Below, one piece after another: positions 46,630 to 57,606 of a DNA stretch of 64,000 nucleotides. The first letter of the stretch is position 1. Each line of letters starts with the position of its first letter. The notes beneath the pieces are model-generated. The model was not told the origin of the DNA. It saw nothing but the letters and a program-made list of their open reading frames with translations, and searched no databases. The stretch covers positions 37,563,388-37,627,387 of the forward strand of contig CM019172.2 of the NCBI GenBank assembly GCA_009739505.2. Direction: 5' to 3'. The position numbers and the translations under genes are program-made. This stretch comes from Apolygus lucorum. Lineage: Eukaryota; Arthropoda; Insecta; Hemiptera; Miridae.

Positions 46630-46729
46630 GTACGACAGAGATGACAACTGCAAATTGGATCGTTGGGAGTTCAACCAATTCGCCAAGTTCCTGGTCGGGA
46701 GAAGCTACAATTCAATCGATTTGGAAAAG
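46630..46729 (+). CDS. Four-EF-hand protein, exon 2
   Basis: Acceptor TTTCAG|G and donor AAG|GTAGGT; 100 nt, entering in phase 2 and leaving in phase 0. It encodes calcium loop 1 (DRDDNCKLDRWE, residues 72-83) and the following helix FNQFAKFLVGRSYNSIDLEK. Loop 1 lacks the usual Gly at position 6 (Cys instead), which may weaken binding; the acidic residues at 1, 3 and 12 are kept. Confidence 0.85.
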
Positions 46730-46789
46730 GTAGGTTGAAACTACGCTAGAGTAGACTACCTGGCTGCAAATAAGAAACGGCCTTTGGTT

Positions 46790-47395
46790 TATTATTTTCA
46801 ATAATGAACCTTTGGAATCGAGCAAGAACAAAACAAGCGTTAGCCGTACTACCGTAGCAAGAAGAAAACTACCGTACGCGGCACTTTGACCCATCAAAGT
46901 TGACCAAATTAGAGAAATTCGGTTTGTGTGCCAATTTTGATAAAATGTAGTACCTCATCCCTTTGAAGTTAGTCTAGTTGCGTCCGGAGCTTTTGGTTAT
47001 TTTCTGTCACTTCAAACTTCACCCCTTCACGTAAAACCAAGATGGATAAAATTTGGTTTGTGGGCCGATTTCATTTGAGGTCTAGTTGAGCCCTGAAGCT
47101 TTCGGTTATTTTTTGAAGAGTGGAAAAATAGCTTGATTTTTCGTTCATTTAAAGTCGAATAGAATTTTTAGAATCGAATGAGACCACCCAGAGCTTTGAA
47201 GAAAGAACCGGTTGTTTCCCATGACTTTCGTTTCTTCGAATAGAGTTCATTTCAATCAGTTGAGCTATTTTAGCAACCAAGACCTGAATTTTATGGTAAA
47301 CCAAATTTTGAACTTAATGGTTGGAAAACTCGTGTTCTGAGGAGACAGGTGATCTGTACAGTAAAATAATTAATCATTGTGTAATAATCAGCTGC
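46790..47395 (+). repeat. Dispersed repeat D copy in intron 2 of the EF-hand gene
   Basis: Diverged copy containing TTATTTTCAATAATGAACCT, the CGCGGCACTTT block, and GATCTGTACAGTAAAATAAT with TGTGTAATAATCAGCTGCG near its end. Confidence 0.6.
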
Positions 47396-47678
47396 GTTTT
47401 TATAGAGACTGGTTATTTAAATAATAGTCATTGTAGACCTATTTTTCCCAAATTTCCCTCCAGTTCTAGGATTTTGGTTGGAAACCTATTCATGATACCT
47501 ACCAACTAAGGAAGACCTAACCCCTGCATTTCCCGTGATTCTATTGCCGCGTAGGAACTGGGTGATCCTCCATGAACAATACACGTCGTGATAAGCTGTG
47601 GATGCAGATCAGTAAATTCCTCGTTGAAAAAATGATCTTCGAGTGATTATATTCAGTGTCCTGTGTTTGACGGTGCAG

Positions 47679-47990
47679 GTACTGCGAAGAGTGGACGAGA
47701 ACAGAGACGGATACGTCACTTGGGTCGAACTGATGCACCACTTCGCCAAAAAATTCGTTCCTCAACAGAAGGATAGAGTCGCCATCGCCTTCAACTTCTT
47801 CGACAAAGATAACGACGGCCGATTGGAGTACTGGGAGACGAAACAAGCGGTTTTCTACTTGGGGGAAGACATTTTGGCCAGCGAGATGCGCTACAAGTTT
47901 GATTTGGTGGACACGGATCAAGACGGAAAGCTCACTTGGGTTGAATTTTGTTCCTTCCTTTGCGGAGTACTCCGAAAACAAGCATTGTGA
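47679..47990 (+). CDS. Four-EF-hand protein, exon 3 (terminal)
   Basis: Follows acceptor ACGGTGCAG and ends with TGA. It encodes three canonical calcium loops: DENRDGYVTWVE (residues 109-120), DKDNDGRLEYWE (145-156) and DTDQDGKLTWVE (181-192), each with Asp at 1, Gly at 6 and Glu at 12. All four loops of the protein carry a tryptophan, alternately at position 11, 10, 11 and 10, which is unusual for calmodulin-like proteins. The protein has no membrane segment or other domain and is probably a soluble calcium sensor or buffer. A poly(A) signal AATAAA follows at 48,068. Confidence 0.88.
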   Translation, partial: VLRRVDENRDGYVTWVELMHHFAKKFVPQQKDRVAIAFNFFDKDNDGRLEYWETKQAVFYLGEDILASEMRYKFDLVDTDQDGKLTWVEFCSFLCGVLRKQAL

Positions 47991-48067
47991 TCCTGTACGA
48001 ACAAATCACGTCACCAACTTTCCATTGAGTACCCACCTAATTACTGTTGTTTTTGAAAATGGCCGAA

Positions 48068-48073
48068 AATAAA
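48068..48073 (+). terminator. Poly(A) signal of the EF-hand gene
   Basis: AATAAA lies 78 bp after the stop codon, followed by T/G-containing sequence. It is the only canonical hexamer before the gap. Confidence 0.6.
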
Positions 48074-48193
48074 CAAAATACCTTGTTGAACGAACTGAAA
48101 GAGTCTTCTATTGACTAAAATACAAGTAAATAACGAAGCAGTGAAGTTTCCTCACAAAGAATTACATGGACATGTGTTGCCTACAAAGAACTA

Positions 48194-48293
48194 NNNNNNN
48201 NNNNNNNNNNNNNNNNNNNNNNNNNNNNNNNNNNNNNNNNNNNNNNNNNNNNNNNNNNNNNNNNNNNNNNNNNNNNNNNNNNNNNNNNNNNNN
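48194..48293. other. Assembly gap (100 N)
   Basis: Exactly 100 N, the usual placeholder for a join of unknown length. The retrotransposon begins six bases after it. The true distance and even the adjacency of the two sides are therefore unproven. Confidence 0.99.
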
Positions 48294-48298
48294 CATAC

Positions 48299-48456
48299 TT
48301 TTATGAAGTGGTCGTCAAAAGAGATGATCGCAGAATAGATTACAGAAAAATACACTCTGGTTTACAAGAGTCTCAAAACGAGAAGTGACAATTTTTATTA
48401 GAATCATAAACACATTGAAACCTGGTTTCCAACTCGATGCTTAGCACTTCACAACA
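48299..48456 (-). repeat. 3' LTR (158 bp)
   Basis: Minus-strand sequence begins TGTTGTGAAGTGC and ends CACTTCATAAAA, the latter not the usual CA. It is bordered by ATAC. Very short for a gypsy LTR. Confidence 0.9.
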
Positions 48457-49671
48457 CCATCCCCTTGTTTTTCTTTTCCTCCTTTTGATTAGGATAGAGT
48501 GCGAGATTGTCAGCGTGTACCACAAATAGTTCTTTCCTGGTGTTTTTATTCTAAATACCACGTTGCTTATAACCTTCATGATTTGGCAGGGTCCCATCCA
48601 AGACGATTGCAACTTCGGGCATATCCCCACACGCCGACGAGGTCGAAAGTACCAAACCTGGTCACCAACCTGGAATCGTGGTTTGTCAGTATGAACATCG
48701 TACTGTTTTTTTACTCTATCAGCGACACTAAGCAACCTCTTTCGCGCAATCTCATGCACTTGCTCAAGCTGATCTCGCAACATCTGGGCATAAGTTGTCT
48801 GAGCAGTTGCACCTGGAACTGCTCCTACTAAAAGATGCATAGGAAGTACAAGTTCCCTCCCCATCACCATTTGAGCCGGAGACAGTCCTGTTGTTGAATG
48901 CTCCGTAGCTCTATAGGCCAAAAGAACGCAAGGGAGTTTCAAATCCCAGTCTCTTTGGTCACTATCCACCACTTTGGCAAGGGCCTCCCATAAAGTGCGA
49001 TTGAATCGTTCTACTAGGCCTGAGCTTTGGGGATGAAGAGGTGTAGCTCGGGTTTTATGCACGTTGAGAAGTGCAGTCACTTCTTTGAAGACACGTGACT
49101 CGAAGTTGGTGCCCTGGTCTGAGTGTATTTCACGAGGTACGCCGAATCGGGAAATAACATTATCAATCAGACCCCTAGCCACTGTCTCTGCCTGAACATT
49201 TGGAACTGCAAAGGCCTCGGGCCATTTCGTAAAGTAGTCGACGACTACCACAATGTAGCAATTTCCGCGATTTGTAATAGGCAGAGGACCAACAACATCG
49301 ATGCCAAGGCGCTCAAACGGGGTCCCAACAGTATAACTTTGCAAGGGTGCCTTCTTTTGTTTACTTTTACCACCCCGCCGACCACATACATCACATGAAG
49401 CGCAGAACCACCTAACATCTTCATGTAATCCCGGCCAATAGAATCTAGTTCGGACCTCTGAAATAGTTCGTTTCCGCCCAAAGTGGCCTAACTCGTGTGC
49501 CACTCGCAAAACCTCCTTCACCCTACATTTGGGCACCAACATTTGCTCTACTTGAGAATTTCCGTTATGACTTTCCCATCTCCTAATCAGCAAACCATTT
49601 TTCAATTCGAGTCGTTGGATTGAGCCCAGAGCACCTTGGTTTTCTTTGGAAATGCGGCCACATCTTGCCAA
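48373..49671 (-). pseudogene. Integrase of the Ty3/gypsy element
   Basis: The longest intact frame of the element (432 codons), in the same frame as RNase H but after a stop codon. An HHCC zinc-binding domain (AHELGHFG, then CASCDVC about 30 residues on) is followed by the catalytic core with all three DDE residues (GIDVVGPL, HSDQGTNFES, GLVERFNRTL), and a C-terminal domain with GDQVWYF. Near 48,535 the expected C-terminus moves to another frame, and the listed frame reads on into the LTR. No chromodomain is evident. Confidence 0.9.
48457..48486 (-). promoter_or_regulatory. Polypurine tract
   Basis: The purine-rich run AAAAGAAAAACAAGGGGATGG (broken by one C and one T) directly precedes the 3' LTR on the minus strand and would prime plus-strand synthesis. 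Confidence 0.75.
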
Positions 49672-49674
49672 CTA

Positions 49675-50435
49675 GGTCCTTCCTGTCAACACCCACTGAT
49701 ACACTGGTCCTAGAACGGGATCCATCTTTTGCTCTTCAATCCACTGCTTTTCTTCCTCATTAGCAATTGACACCCGGTTAGAAACGAAATTTATTCCATG
49801 TCTCTGCTCCTGGCGCAAGCAATTCTGGCATTCTTCTTTAATACAGGGCCTTCGAGACATTCCATCAGCATTCAAATGTTTACTACCAGGTCTATGTTCA
49901 ACTCGAAAATGATACCCTGTGATCACCTGCAGCCATCGAGCGAGCTGTCCATCGGGCTCTCGGAAGTTCCTCAGCCATTGAAGTGAAGCATGGTCCGTTC
50001 TGACCAAAAATTCCACACCACTCTCCAATCCAAATGAACGGAAGTGTTGCAACGCTCTTACTAGACTGAGGAGCTCCTTACGAGTCACACAGTAGTTGCG
50101 TTCTTGCTTTGACAAACACTTACTAAAATACGCCAAACTCGCTCTTCTCCGTTCTGCATTTGAGAAAGAACTGCTCCTATCGTTTTGTCACTAGCATCTG
50201 TGTCCAGAATGAATAGATCTCTCTGAGTTGGATGTCCCAGGATTGGTGGTTGTGTTAACGCTTCTTTGATTCCTGAAAAGGCTTCGTCACATGCTTTGGT
50301 CCATTCGAAGGTCTTGCTTTTATCTTGTAGTGAGTAAAGGGGCCATGCGTGCTGCAAAATGTTCAACAAAGTCCGGTAATAGGAACACAAGCCAATAAAA
50401 GACGTAGTTCCTTCACATCCTTGGGTATTGGCCAC
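49675..50435 (-). pseudogene. RNase H region of the Ty3/gypsy element
   Basis: Carries the four acidic residues expected of RNase H: FILDTDAS, VTRKELLSLV, FLVRTDHASLQW and HLNADGMSRR. A frameshift lies between the first motif and AYFSKCLSKQERN (near 50,140), and an in-frame TAG (49,672-49,674) separates the domain from integrase. The start (GLCSYYRTLL) is the connection to the reverse transcriptase thumb. Confidence 0.85.
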
Positions 50436-50439
50436 TCAC

Positions 50440-51324
50440 GAACCTGAGCCGTCTTTTGTGGGTCAGTCTCAATACCTCTCTCAGAAATGATAAACCCCAG
50501 GTAATTTACATGGCGAGCCAATAAGCGACATTTCTTTGGATTAATTTTACATTATTGTGACGAAGTACCTGGAACACTCTGCGCAACCAAGTCATATGTC
50601 CATTGAAATCAGAATTATCTATCAGTACATACATCGTCTAAGTAAACTTTAACCCTTCCCTGCCTGATTTCTTCTCGCAGCATACTGGTCATTGCTCTTT
50701 GGAATGTAGCCGGAGCATTACAAAGGCCAAATGGCATGACTTGGAAGTGCCACAATCCCCGTGGTGTGCAGAAGGCTGTCTTCTCCTTGTCAGTCTCAGC
50801 CATTGGTACCTGCCAATACCCACTCTGCAAGTCCAAAGTCGTGAACCATGAGCTCCCAGCAACATCTCCAACCAATTCATCTATCTTCGGGAGTGGATGA
50901 CCATCTTTTTAGTTAGTTATGAGTGTAGCCTGTAATCTACACAAAAACGGGTTGACCCGTCCTTTTGGCAACAAGCACAATTGGGCTAGCCCACGAACTC
51001 TGTGAGGCTTCAATAATTCCATTTTTCTCCATTTCGCTTATCAGCTTGTCAACTTCCTCCAAGCGATGAGGTGGAATGCGGCGAGGAGATTGGCGAATTG
51101 GTGCATGGTCACCAACGTCTATTTTGTGGACAGTACCCTAGAATCTTCCCCAACTCTTTACCATTCTTCGCAAATATATCTGAAAAATCCTTCAACAAAC
51201 ATTTGAACTGCTGACCCTGATCCACAGACAAACCCTTCTCAGCTTTTTCCATCAATAACTGGACATGACTTGGCAAGCCCAACTCACTTTCATCATTAGA
51301 AGTATGGATGTCAAATGGAGTCAA
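50440..51324 (-). pseudogene. Reverse transcriptase region of the Ty3/gypsy element (frame-broken)
   Basis: Visible motifs in order: an N-terminal segment (GLPSHVQLLMEKAEKGLS), a stretch in another frame with PPHRLEEVDKLISEMEKNG and the IIEASQSSWASPIVLV fingers motif, then FTTLDLQSGYWQ (first catalytic Asp), MPFGLCNAPATFQRAM, and VYLDDV (the YxDD catalytic pair). Immediately after YLDD a 4-base duplication shifts the frame; the thumb region (KCRLLARHVNYLGF) continues in the shifted frame. At least three breaks are present, so the copy as given cannot make a full polymerase. Confidence 0.85.
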
Positions 51325-51805
51325 CTCCTGATACCCATCTTCTTCAGAGCTTCTTCCACCTGGTAGACATGACCTTCTTCTTGTCCAAAGCGACGTCCTT
51401 CAACCAGTATGGAGTGGTTGGCTGGGTCTACCAAGCATTGGTGGTTCTTCAGGAAATCCAAGCCCAGGACACATTCTTCCTGGATAGGTGCCACCAATGC
51501 TGTATGGATGCGCGGTTTTCCATCTCCCAAATTTATGCTACCTCTGCTTCCCCTTGAACTGGAATGAGCTCACCTGAAATTGAACGAAGTGATATACCAC
51601 CAACACAGCACATACTTTCACCCCCTGCTCGGTTCACAATATCAGAATTAAGAATGGTCCTAGTAGCTCCAGTGTCCACCACCATACCACAGGGAATTCT
51701 ACTGACCATTCCCGGCACCACAAGGGACTTATCTGGTGTTGCCCTGTACACCAAAACACATTCCCTTGAGTGGGGCGGTTCTTTGGTCGAAGTGTGCCCC
51801 TTCAA
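51321..51805 (-). pseudogene. Protease region of the Ty3/gypsy element
   Basis: A retroviral-type aspartic protease: the active-site motif VVDTGATRTIL lies near 51,650, and the C-terminal flap/closing motif CVLGLDFLKNH lies near 51,470, in a different frame. The polyprotein is therefore interrupted by a frameshift between about 51,530 and 51,560. It would normally release gag and pol products from the polyprotein. Confidence 0.8.
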
Positions 51806-51938
51806 TCCGACCTTGGCAGGTTTCCCGGAAGGGAAAGTTGCTGGGATGTACTGGAGGTATTGTGGCGTGAATCTGCCGCCAGCCAGTGATTAGGATGTTG
51901 CATTCGTTGATCATATTGCGTTGTTCTTTGAGACTGTC

Positions 51939-53127
51939 CTACTGGTGGGTAAGGGCAAGCCAGAGCCACATGACCAGGAGCAGCACAACGCCAGCAATAG
52001 ATTTCCCTCTCTCTCTCCTCTGATTTGGGCCCCTCCTGCTGATCTGCGGATCCCTACGTTGTTGAATCCACTGAACTGGTTGTTGATCTGAAAAGTTTGC
52101 TCTTCTACTAGGAATCTCATTTGCATCTTTGTTCAATGGAAGGGGTGCTTCGACAGTCTCTGCTACCAAAGCAGAAACTGGTTTAGCAATTTGTGCTATT
52201 GTTTCAAATCTAAGTGCAATCACGAGTGCTTCATCCAAGGATTTGGGCCACAACCCCATTACACGTTCACGTATTCCTGAATCTCGCAAACCTCTCATAA
52301 AATGGACCACCACCATGCTCTCCAACGGTGCTGTCATTACAACCCCAGGCCATGCTTGGTGAGCTAACTTTCGTATTGCTTGGTGATATGCACTGACACC
52401 CTCTTTAGGCTGTTGCGTTCTAGTAACTAATTCAGTCATGAATCGCTGATCGTGTTGTCGAAGGCCAAACCGTCGTTCCAAAGCTTCAACCAATTTTGGA
52501 AACGTTCGGGGTGTGGGCACTTCTAGCAGAATGTCCAGAGCTGGACCCGCCAAGACGGACTCTAGTGCAGTGGTTTTCATAGAGCTGTCCCAACCATTTT
52601 TATTTGCGATGTCTTCAAATTGTATTATGTACGCATCCCAACTTACTGTCCCATCAAATGTTTTAACTTTAAGGAACGACGACCTAGAAAGAGGAAGAGG
52701 TTGGGAGTTGGAAGTACTTTCAATTTGTGTAGTTGAACTGCTAGTTGTAATTGGTCCTTGCAAATGTTCTGTTCTAGTCGCCATCTCCTCTGCAATAACA
52801 TGCCTCAGTTCCCCTAGACAAGCACTCCACTCCATCTCCATGCTTTCCTTCGCTGCTCTTTGCTCATCCCTCACCGTTTTCTCTTACCTCTTGAACTAAA
52901 GCCGCCCTCTCTTCCTCCCAGTACTTTCTGAAGTCGGCCATCATTGGTTGTGTTTCGTTTAAGGGTTGCTGAACAAACTGTTCGTTGTCAGGAGGTACCA
53001 TCTCTTCTTCATTCAAAGCTGGATCTTGCTCTGGTGGCACCATCCATTCTTCTCGTGTTTCTTCTGGCACTACTCGCATGTCTTCCTGATTCCTAATAGT
53101 AGATCGTGTATTCATTGTGTTGAACAA
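51939..53127 (-). pseudogene. gag: gag of the Ty3/gypsy element (frame-broken)
   Basis: Two overlapping frames (53,127-52,864, then 52,874-51,939) together form the capsid precursor: an acidic N-terminal region rich in Glu and Pro, then a retrotransposon-gag capsid segment (VKTFDGTVSWDAYIIQFEDI onwards, with a FMRGL-type helix region), then a basic linker. A one-base shift separates the first two. A second shift near the GA dinucleotide run at about 52,010 moves the zinc knuckle C-X2-C-X4-H-X4-C (51,955-51,996) out of the long frame. Both shifts sit in or near simple sequence, so they may be sequencing or assembly errors as well as real decay. Confidence 0.85.
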
Positions 53128-53201
53128 TCTCTATCAATCGTCAAAAGTTCACAAAATGTTCACAAAACTTGTGGATCCACTTGAGCGTCGCTAAATAATC
53201 G

Positions 53202-53219
53202 ATCCCACTTCTGACACCA
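53202..53219 (-). promoter_or_regulatory. Primer-binding site complementary to tRNA-Leu
   Basis: The minus strand reads TGGTGTCAGAAGTGGGAT, a perfect 18-nt complement of the 3' end of a leucine tRNA (ATCCCACTTCTGACA plus CCA), which would prime minus-strand DNA synthesis. Confidence 0.88.
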
Positions 53220-53220
53220 G

Positions 53221-53379
53221 TTTTATGAAGTGGTCGTCAAAAGAGATGATCGCAGAATAGATTACAGAAAATACACTCTGGTTTTACAAGAGTCTCAAAA
53301 CGAGAAGTGACAATTTTTATTAGAATCATAAACACATTGAAACCTGGTTTCCAAACTCGATGCTTAGCACTTCACAACA
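53221..53379 (-). repeat. 5' LTR (159 bp)
   Basis: Same limits as the 3' LTR; the three differences are single-base run-length changes. One base separates it from the primer-binding site. Confidence 0.9.
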
Positions 53380-54155
53380 ATACATACTCACACACCTCCT
53401 ACTTTTGTTATTATTTAATAACAAAACGATTCAACGTTGTAGTAAGATGGACGGCAGTTGATTATTCGAAGCTCGTGATGGACGAAATTCATACAATGTG
53501 ACTGATGAATTCCGATTTATGAAAAGGAATTCCTTCTTTTATCATTATTCCATGATACGAAAGCACGAATCACAAGAAAAATTCTGTTTTACGCATCATT
53601 CCTTTGTATATTCACCATGACAAAAAATATGAATCCGATCCACATTTTGCTAACTGCAGTGAACTTCATCTACCCGTGAATAACAGTTGGAAACTATTAT
53701 CAATACGTCTTCCCATCTAAAAACCCTGTGTTGCTACCTATCGCTCGCCCTAGACTGAAATATTGTCGGATCACATAGCGACGTCGTATTTTGGAATGTA
53801 ACGACCAAACTTCGCTATGCCCGATTACAGAATTCCAATTTCGTTATCGACCTGTCGTTGAACGGAGGGATACCGAATCCGAAGCCATAACGTCAACCAA
53901 ATAGCGAGTTACAGAATCGGCCCACTGGGCAGGCAACACAAGATTATGCCCGAAAACGCACGTTTTCAAAAGATTGAAACCCACTTTCCCCCCCCTTAAA
54001 AGGCAAATTCAAAATTCCGGCTACGTAGTGCACAACTAGATAGTTTTCGCGTCGAACAAAAAAAGAACTAGGAAAAATTGGTTGAGACTAAGGCCTGGGC
54101 AGACGACACAAGATTTTGTCACACACACACTCACGGATTACTGTGTGGTTATTCT

Positions 54156-54480
54156 TTTGACATTTTTATGTCTTTACTATGGCACATAAATAAAAAATCG
54201 TCACGCGGGGATCGGTACGCGTTACGGCACGGGGAGCGTTAGTGAGGGGAAAGTTACGCGGAAAATTTCTGATGGTTACCGTACTAAAGACATAAAGATG
54301 TCCCAATGTGTTGCAGACTCGTATGCAAGCGGTTCTTTCTACAGATCACTCATCTACAGCCACCAACACATCCAACTTGAAGAAAAACATCGATCGTTTT
54401 TTCAACTTTTGGCTATGGTTTCAGATAGATTTTTACACGCTGAATCCAACGCCGCCAACCGGAATGCGCTACGACCTCTA
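54156..54480. mobile_element. Insertion related to the 8137-10719 element, only in segment B
   Basis: Starts GACATTTTTATGTCTTTACT inside dispersed repeat E, contains the GGGGAGCGTTAG block and CCAATGTGTTGCAGACTCGT, followed by a piece of repeat D (CAGATCACTC...CACCAACACATCC), then repeat E resumes at TCTGTTGAGTGTTGTCC. The corresponding site in A (about 32,110) is uninterrupted. Confidence 0.7.
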
Positions 54481-56242
54481 GTATCTGTTGAGTGTTGTCC
54501 TTCTTCACCCCAGATCGATCGCATAAGGACGCCCAAGTCTTACTGTGGACGTCCTAAAAAAACAAGGAAAAAAGGAAATTTAGATCACATTATTTATAAC
54601 GTATATCGTTTTATTATTATAATTTGATGGCAATAGACAGACATTAAATTCTCAGTAATATCATGGTACTTATATAGATCTCAAATTTGGTAACTCTTCA
54701 AATTACTTTTATAATGTGAACGACTTTCCAGAAGCCACATTTTCGGCTCGCATAGCCGTAACGATAATCACTAGAATATTTACGTTTGATCAGAGTAAAA
54801 TTGAAACTTACAAATAGGTTTTACATCGTAGAAAAAATATTATAAGTCTTTGTAGCGATAGAGAGACATTTTCGTACAATCCGTACATTTTTAGGTAACA
54901 GCTGCACCACAACAAATTTTGGAGAAGCCTCTTTACGATCACGTCGAACTAAAGGATTTTGATATTTTTTTTGGTTGATACTTTGATCACAAACATCGCG
55001 GTAAGCTCATAAATAGCGTCGAAACGTCGTTAAATACGTTATGAAATGTAAAAAGCGTAGACAATTTCAAAAATGGACCAAATCCGGCTCAAGATCGGAA
55101 CGTTATCATTAGATATCTAATATAATTACTAACGAGTTCATAATGTGAAAAAATGTCTGCACATTTCAGGAATTACCGAGGAAGTATAACATGAAAATTG
55201 GGATTTCATAAATATCCACAATAATACGTGGTAGTTTGGTTTGCAAAAGTCATTTACTATAAGTATCATTTTTGATAGTTTTTGATTTTTTTTTGTTTTT
55301 AACAAGTAAAATTCAATATCCTGCCTAATACAAATTCTGTGGGTTTATTGAAGTTGGACCTTGAACAGGTCAGGTTTGGGTCATTTTCGGGTACTTATAC
55401 TCCTATGTTGGTATTTACATACATGTTTTTTGCATCAAAATCGACGACGAAAGATAGTCGAAATACACAAATCAAAGAGAAATCATGAGAGGAACCAACT
55501 TTGAATTTAAAAAAGCTGTCAATTCACTGCTCAACAACAGAAATGTCTTGGCTCAAACATAGCCTTTTACGGGTATTTCATCATGCTGACGCCGAAAACC
55601 ACGAAAAGTTTGACTTTTGTCCAAGTTTTGAGTGGGTGGTGAATTTGAACTTGGAAAATGTCAAATATTTGTTCCTTGGGACAGGTTGAGGTATATTGGG
55701 ACACACCACATTTTTTCGAGTTAATTATTTATGTTCGGTTTTGGTCTGAAGCTATCATGTTGAACCCCACTTCTACAAGTCAATAACAAGGAGGTACACC
55801 GAGGAGAGACTTTAATGTGTGGTTAGGATTAGAATAATAACAGTAAAAGGTAATTGGAATGTGACAATGGGAATATTTTTATTACTCTTTTCATTATAAC
55901 CATTCTTTTCTAATTCCGACCCAAACCTATTGACAGGCACAGACAAACCAAAAGAATCTCAGTCAACACAAGATAATAATTTGGAGACATTTCATGGTTG
56001 AAATTTCTCCCTTTGAGGGAAAAACAATAGATCTTGGATATGCCCAGTGTACTTTGAAAATTCGAATGATGAAATAAAAGACACACAAGATAATGTACCT
56101 ACCTATTACTTTTCAATAAATAAACAGAAGTTTTTTTCAAAAAAAAAAACTTTTCGATTGCTCGTGATATATTGCAGTACTCTAGAGAACCTTGCTTCGT
56201 AGCTACCGATATGTAGCTATGATATCGTTTACTGGTTGCAGC

Positions 56243-57079
56243 TAGGGATGGCAACGGTATGATATATCGATATATTTGTATCGATGTAGAGATCCGATGA
56301 TATTTCGCTACTTATTTTCAACAAGTAAAAATTAAACATTGAAATGAATGGATGAGAATAAGTAGTTTCTAATAAGTAATGGATAATTAATTTTATTCCA
56401 AATTTTGTAGGTACCTACGTGATGGGTAGATTTCAGACTGTTGACTTCAGCTCAGACATGATTGTGTACATAGTATACACCTACAGTGGCTCTCAAGGCT
56501 CAGTAAATTACTTGACTTGAGCCAAAATTGATGGAGGCTAGTCTCGATTGAAAGTACCTACTATACGAAATGAAGCAGGTTTTCACAACAATTATTTTCA
56601 ATTTTGAAGGGTCCTGATTGTCTACAGTATACACCCTGTCAATTTAAAAATTAATTCAACATTGCAATGACATTTTCGCACTTTTGTTTCGTTTTTCAAA
56701 CTATGAATTTCGATATTTCACATCCAGTAACTTTTGAAAGTAGGTTAATACTAAGTAGGTTAATAAGTCTTATTTCACCCGGTTTTTTCCAAACAGATCT
56801 TCCGATATGACGAATATATCGATATATTTCTTCAGAAATGATGACAGAAAACGTTTCAATTCACCTACCTACTTACTTCAGTTTCGATATGTCGATGTCT
56901 TCCTAAAATAATTTTTTATATTTTAAAACGTTTTATTTTACCGGCCTACTTCAACACGATTTTCGAAGTCAATCTTCCGTTACATCGAAATATCGATATA
57001 ATTTTCTCCGATATATCGTAGGTATCGATATATCACTTGACCTGTATATCGATATATTTCATTCGATATTCCATCCCTA
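56243..57079. mobile_element. hAT-like MITE with TATCGATA-rich ends, segment B copy
   Basis: Same ends as the A copy, flanked by GTTGCAGC (56,235-56,242) and GTTGCAAG (57,080-57,087). It lacks the nested 257-bp MITE. TATCGATA occurs at 56,265 and again in the right terminal 270 bp. Confidence 0.8.
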
Positions 57080-57606
57080 GTTGCAAGCGTTGCATTTTTT
57101 ATGGCAAAAAAAAAGTGTCCCGATAAATTCCTTGACCCCCAGCCAAAAGACGTACGAGTATTATCCATGTCAAAATATTTTTTGTTGAGCAGTGAATTAT
57201 TTATTGATATTCATCAAAATCGCAACAACTCGAGACCTACCATTGAAATTGAACGAGGATTCAATAGTAGGAAATTTGAAAAAAAAATGTCTTACTTGAG
57301 CGCCTTAAAAAATTTGAAAAAATTAATCCATGAGCAAAATTACACCTCAGTTGCGTTTATTTAATGTTGGTAATCATGAAGACCTCCAGAAACAACGAGC
57401 CAAACTCCGAAATTGTCGATTTTTAGTTGACATTTCGAACTTGTTTGTCATTTTGCAGTCTTAGTACACCTGTGGGTCACCTGAGCGAATTTAGATCACC
57501 CAGATGGTCAAGAAGGGGCATAGTTTGTCATTCGAACTCTGTCGTTTAAGAGAGGCTACCTATGAAGTGCGGTAACGTTTTTTGATTTTTGCGCCAAAGT
57601 TGAAAA

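Larger units (their letters stand above)
48299..53379 (-). mobile_element. Ty3/gypsy LTR retrotransposon, full-length but frame-disrupted
   Basis: Reading on the minus strand: 5' LTR, tRNA-Leu primer site, gag with zinc knuckle, protease, reverse transcriptase, RNase H, integrase, polypurine tract, 3' LTR. Integrase after RNase H is the Ty3/gypsy order. No envelope gene. The element is flanked by ATAC on both sides (48,295-48,298 and 53,380-53,383), a 4-bp target duplication. The two LTRs have no substitutions and differ only by three one-base homopolymer indels, so insertion is recent. Coding breaks are listed under each gene. Confidence 0.92.

Noticed and set aside
48373..53127. Infectious retrovirus (errantivirus) with envelope
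   Set aside because: Integrase runs directly into the polypurine tract and LTR; there is no space for an env gene.
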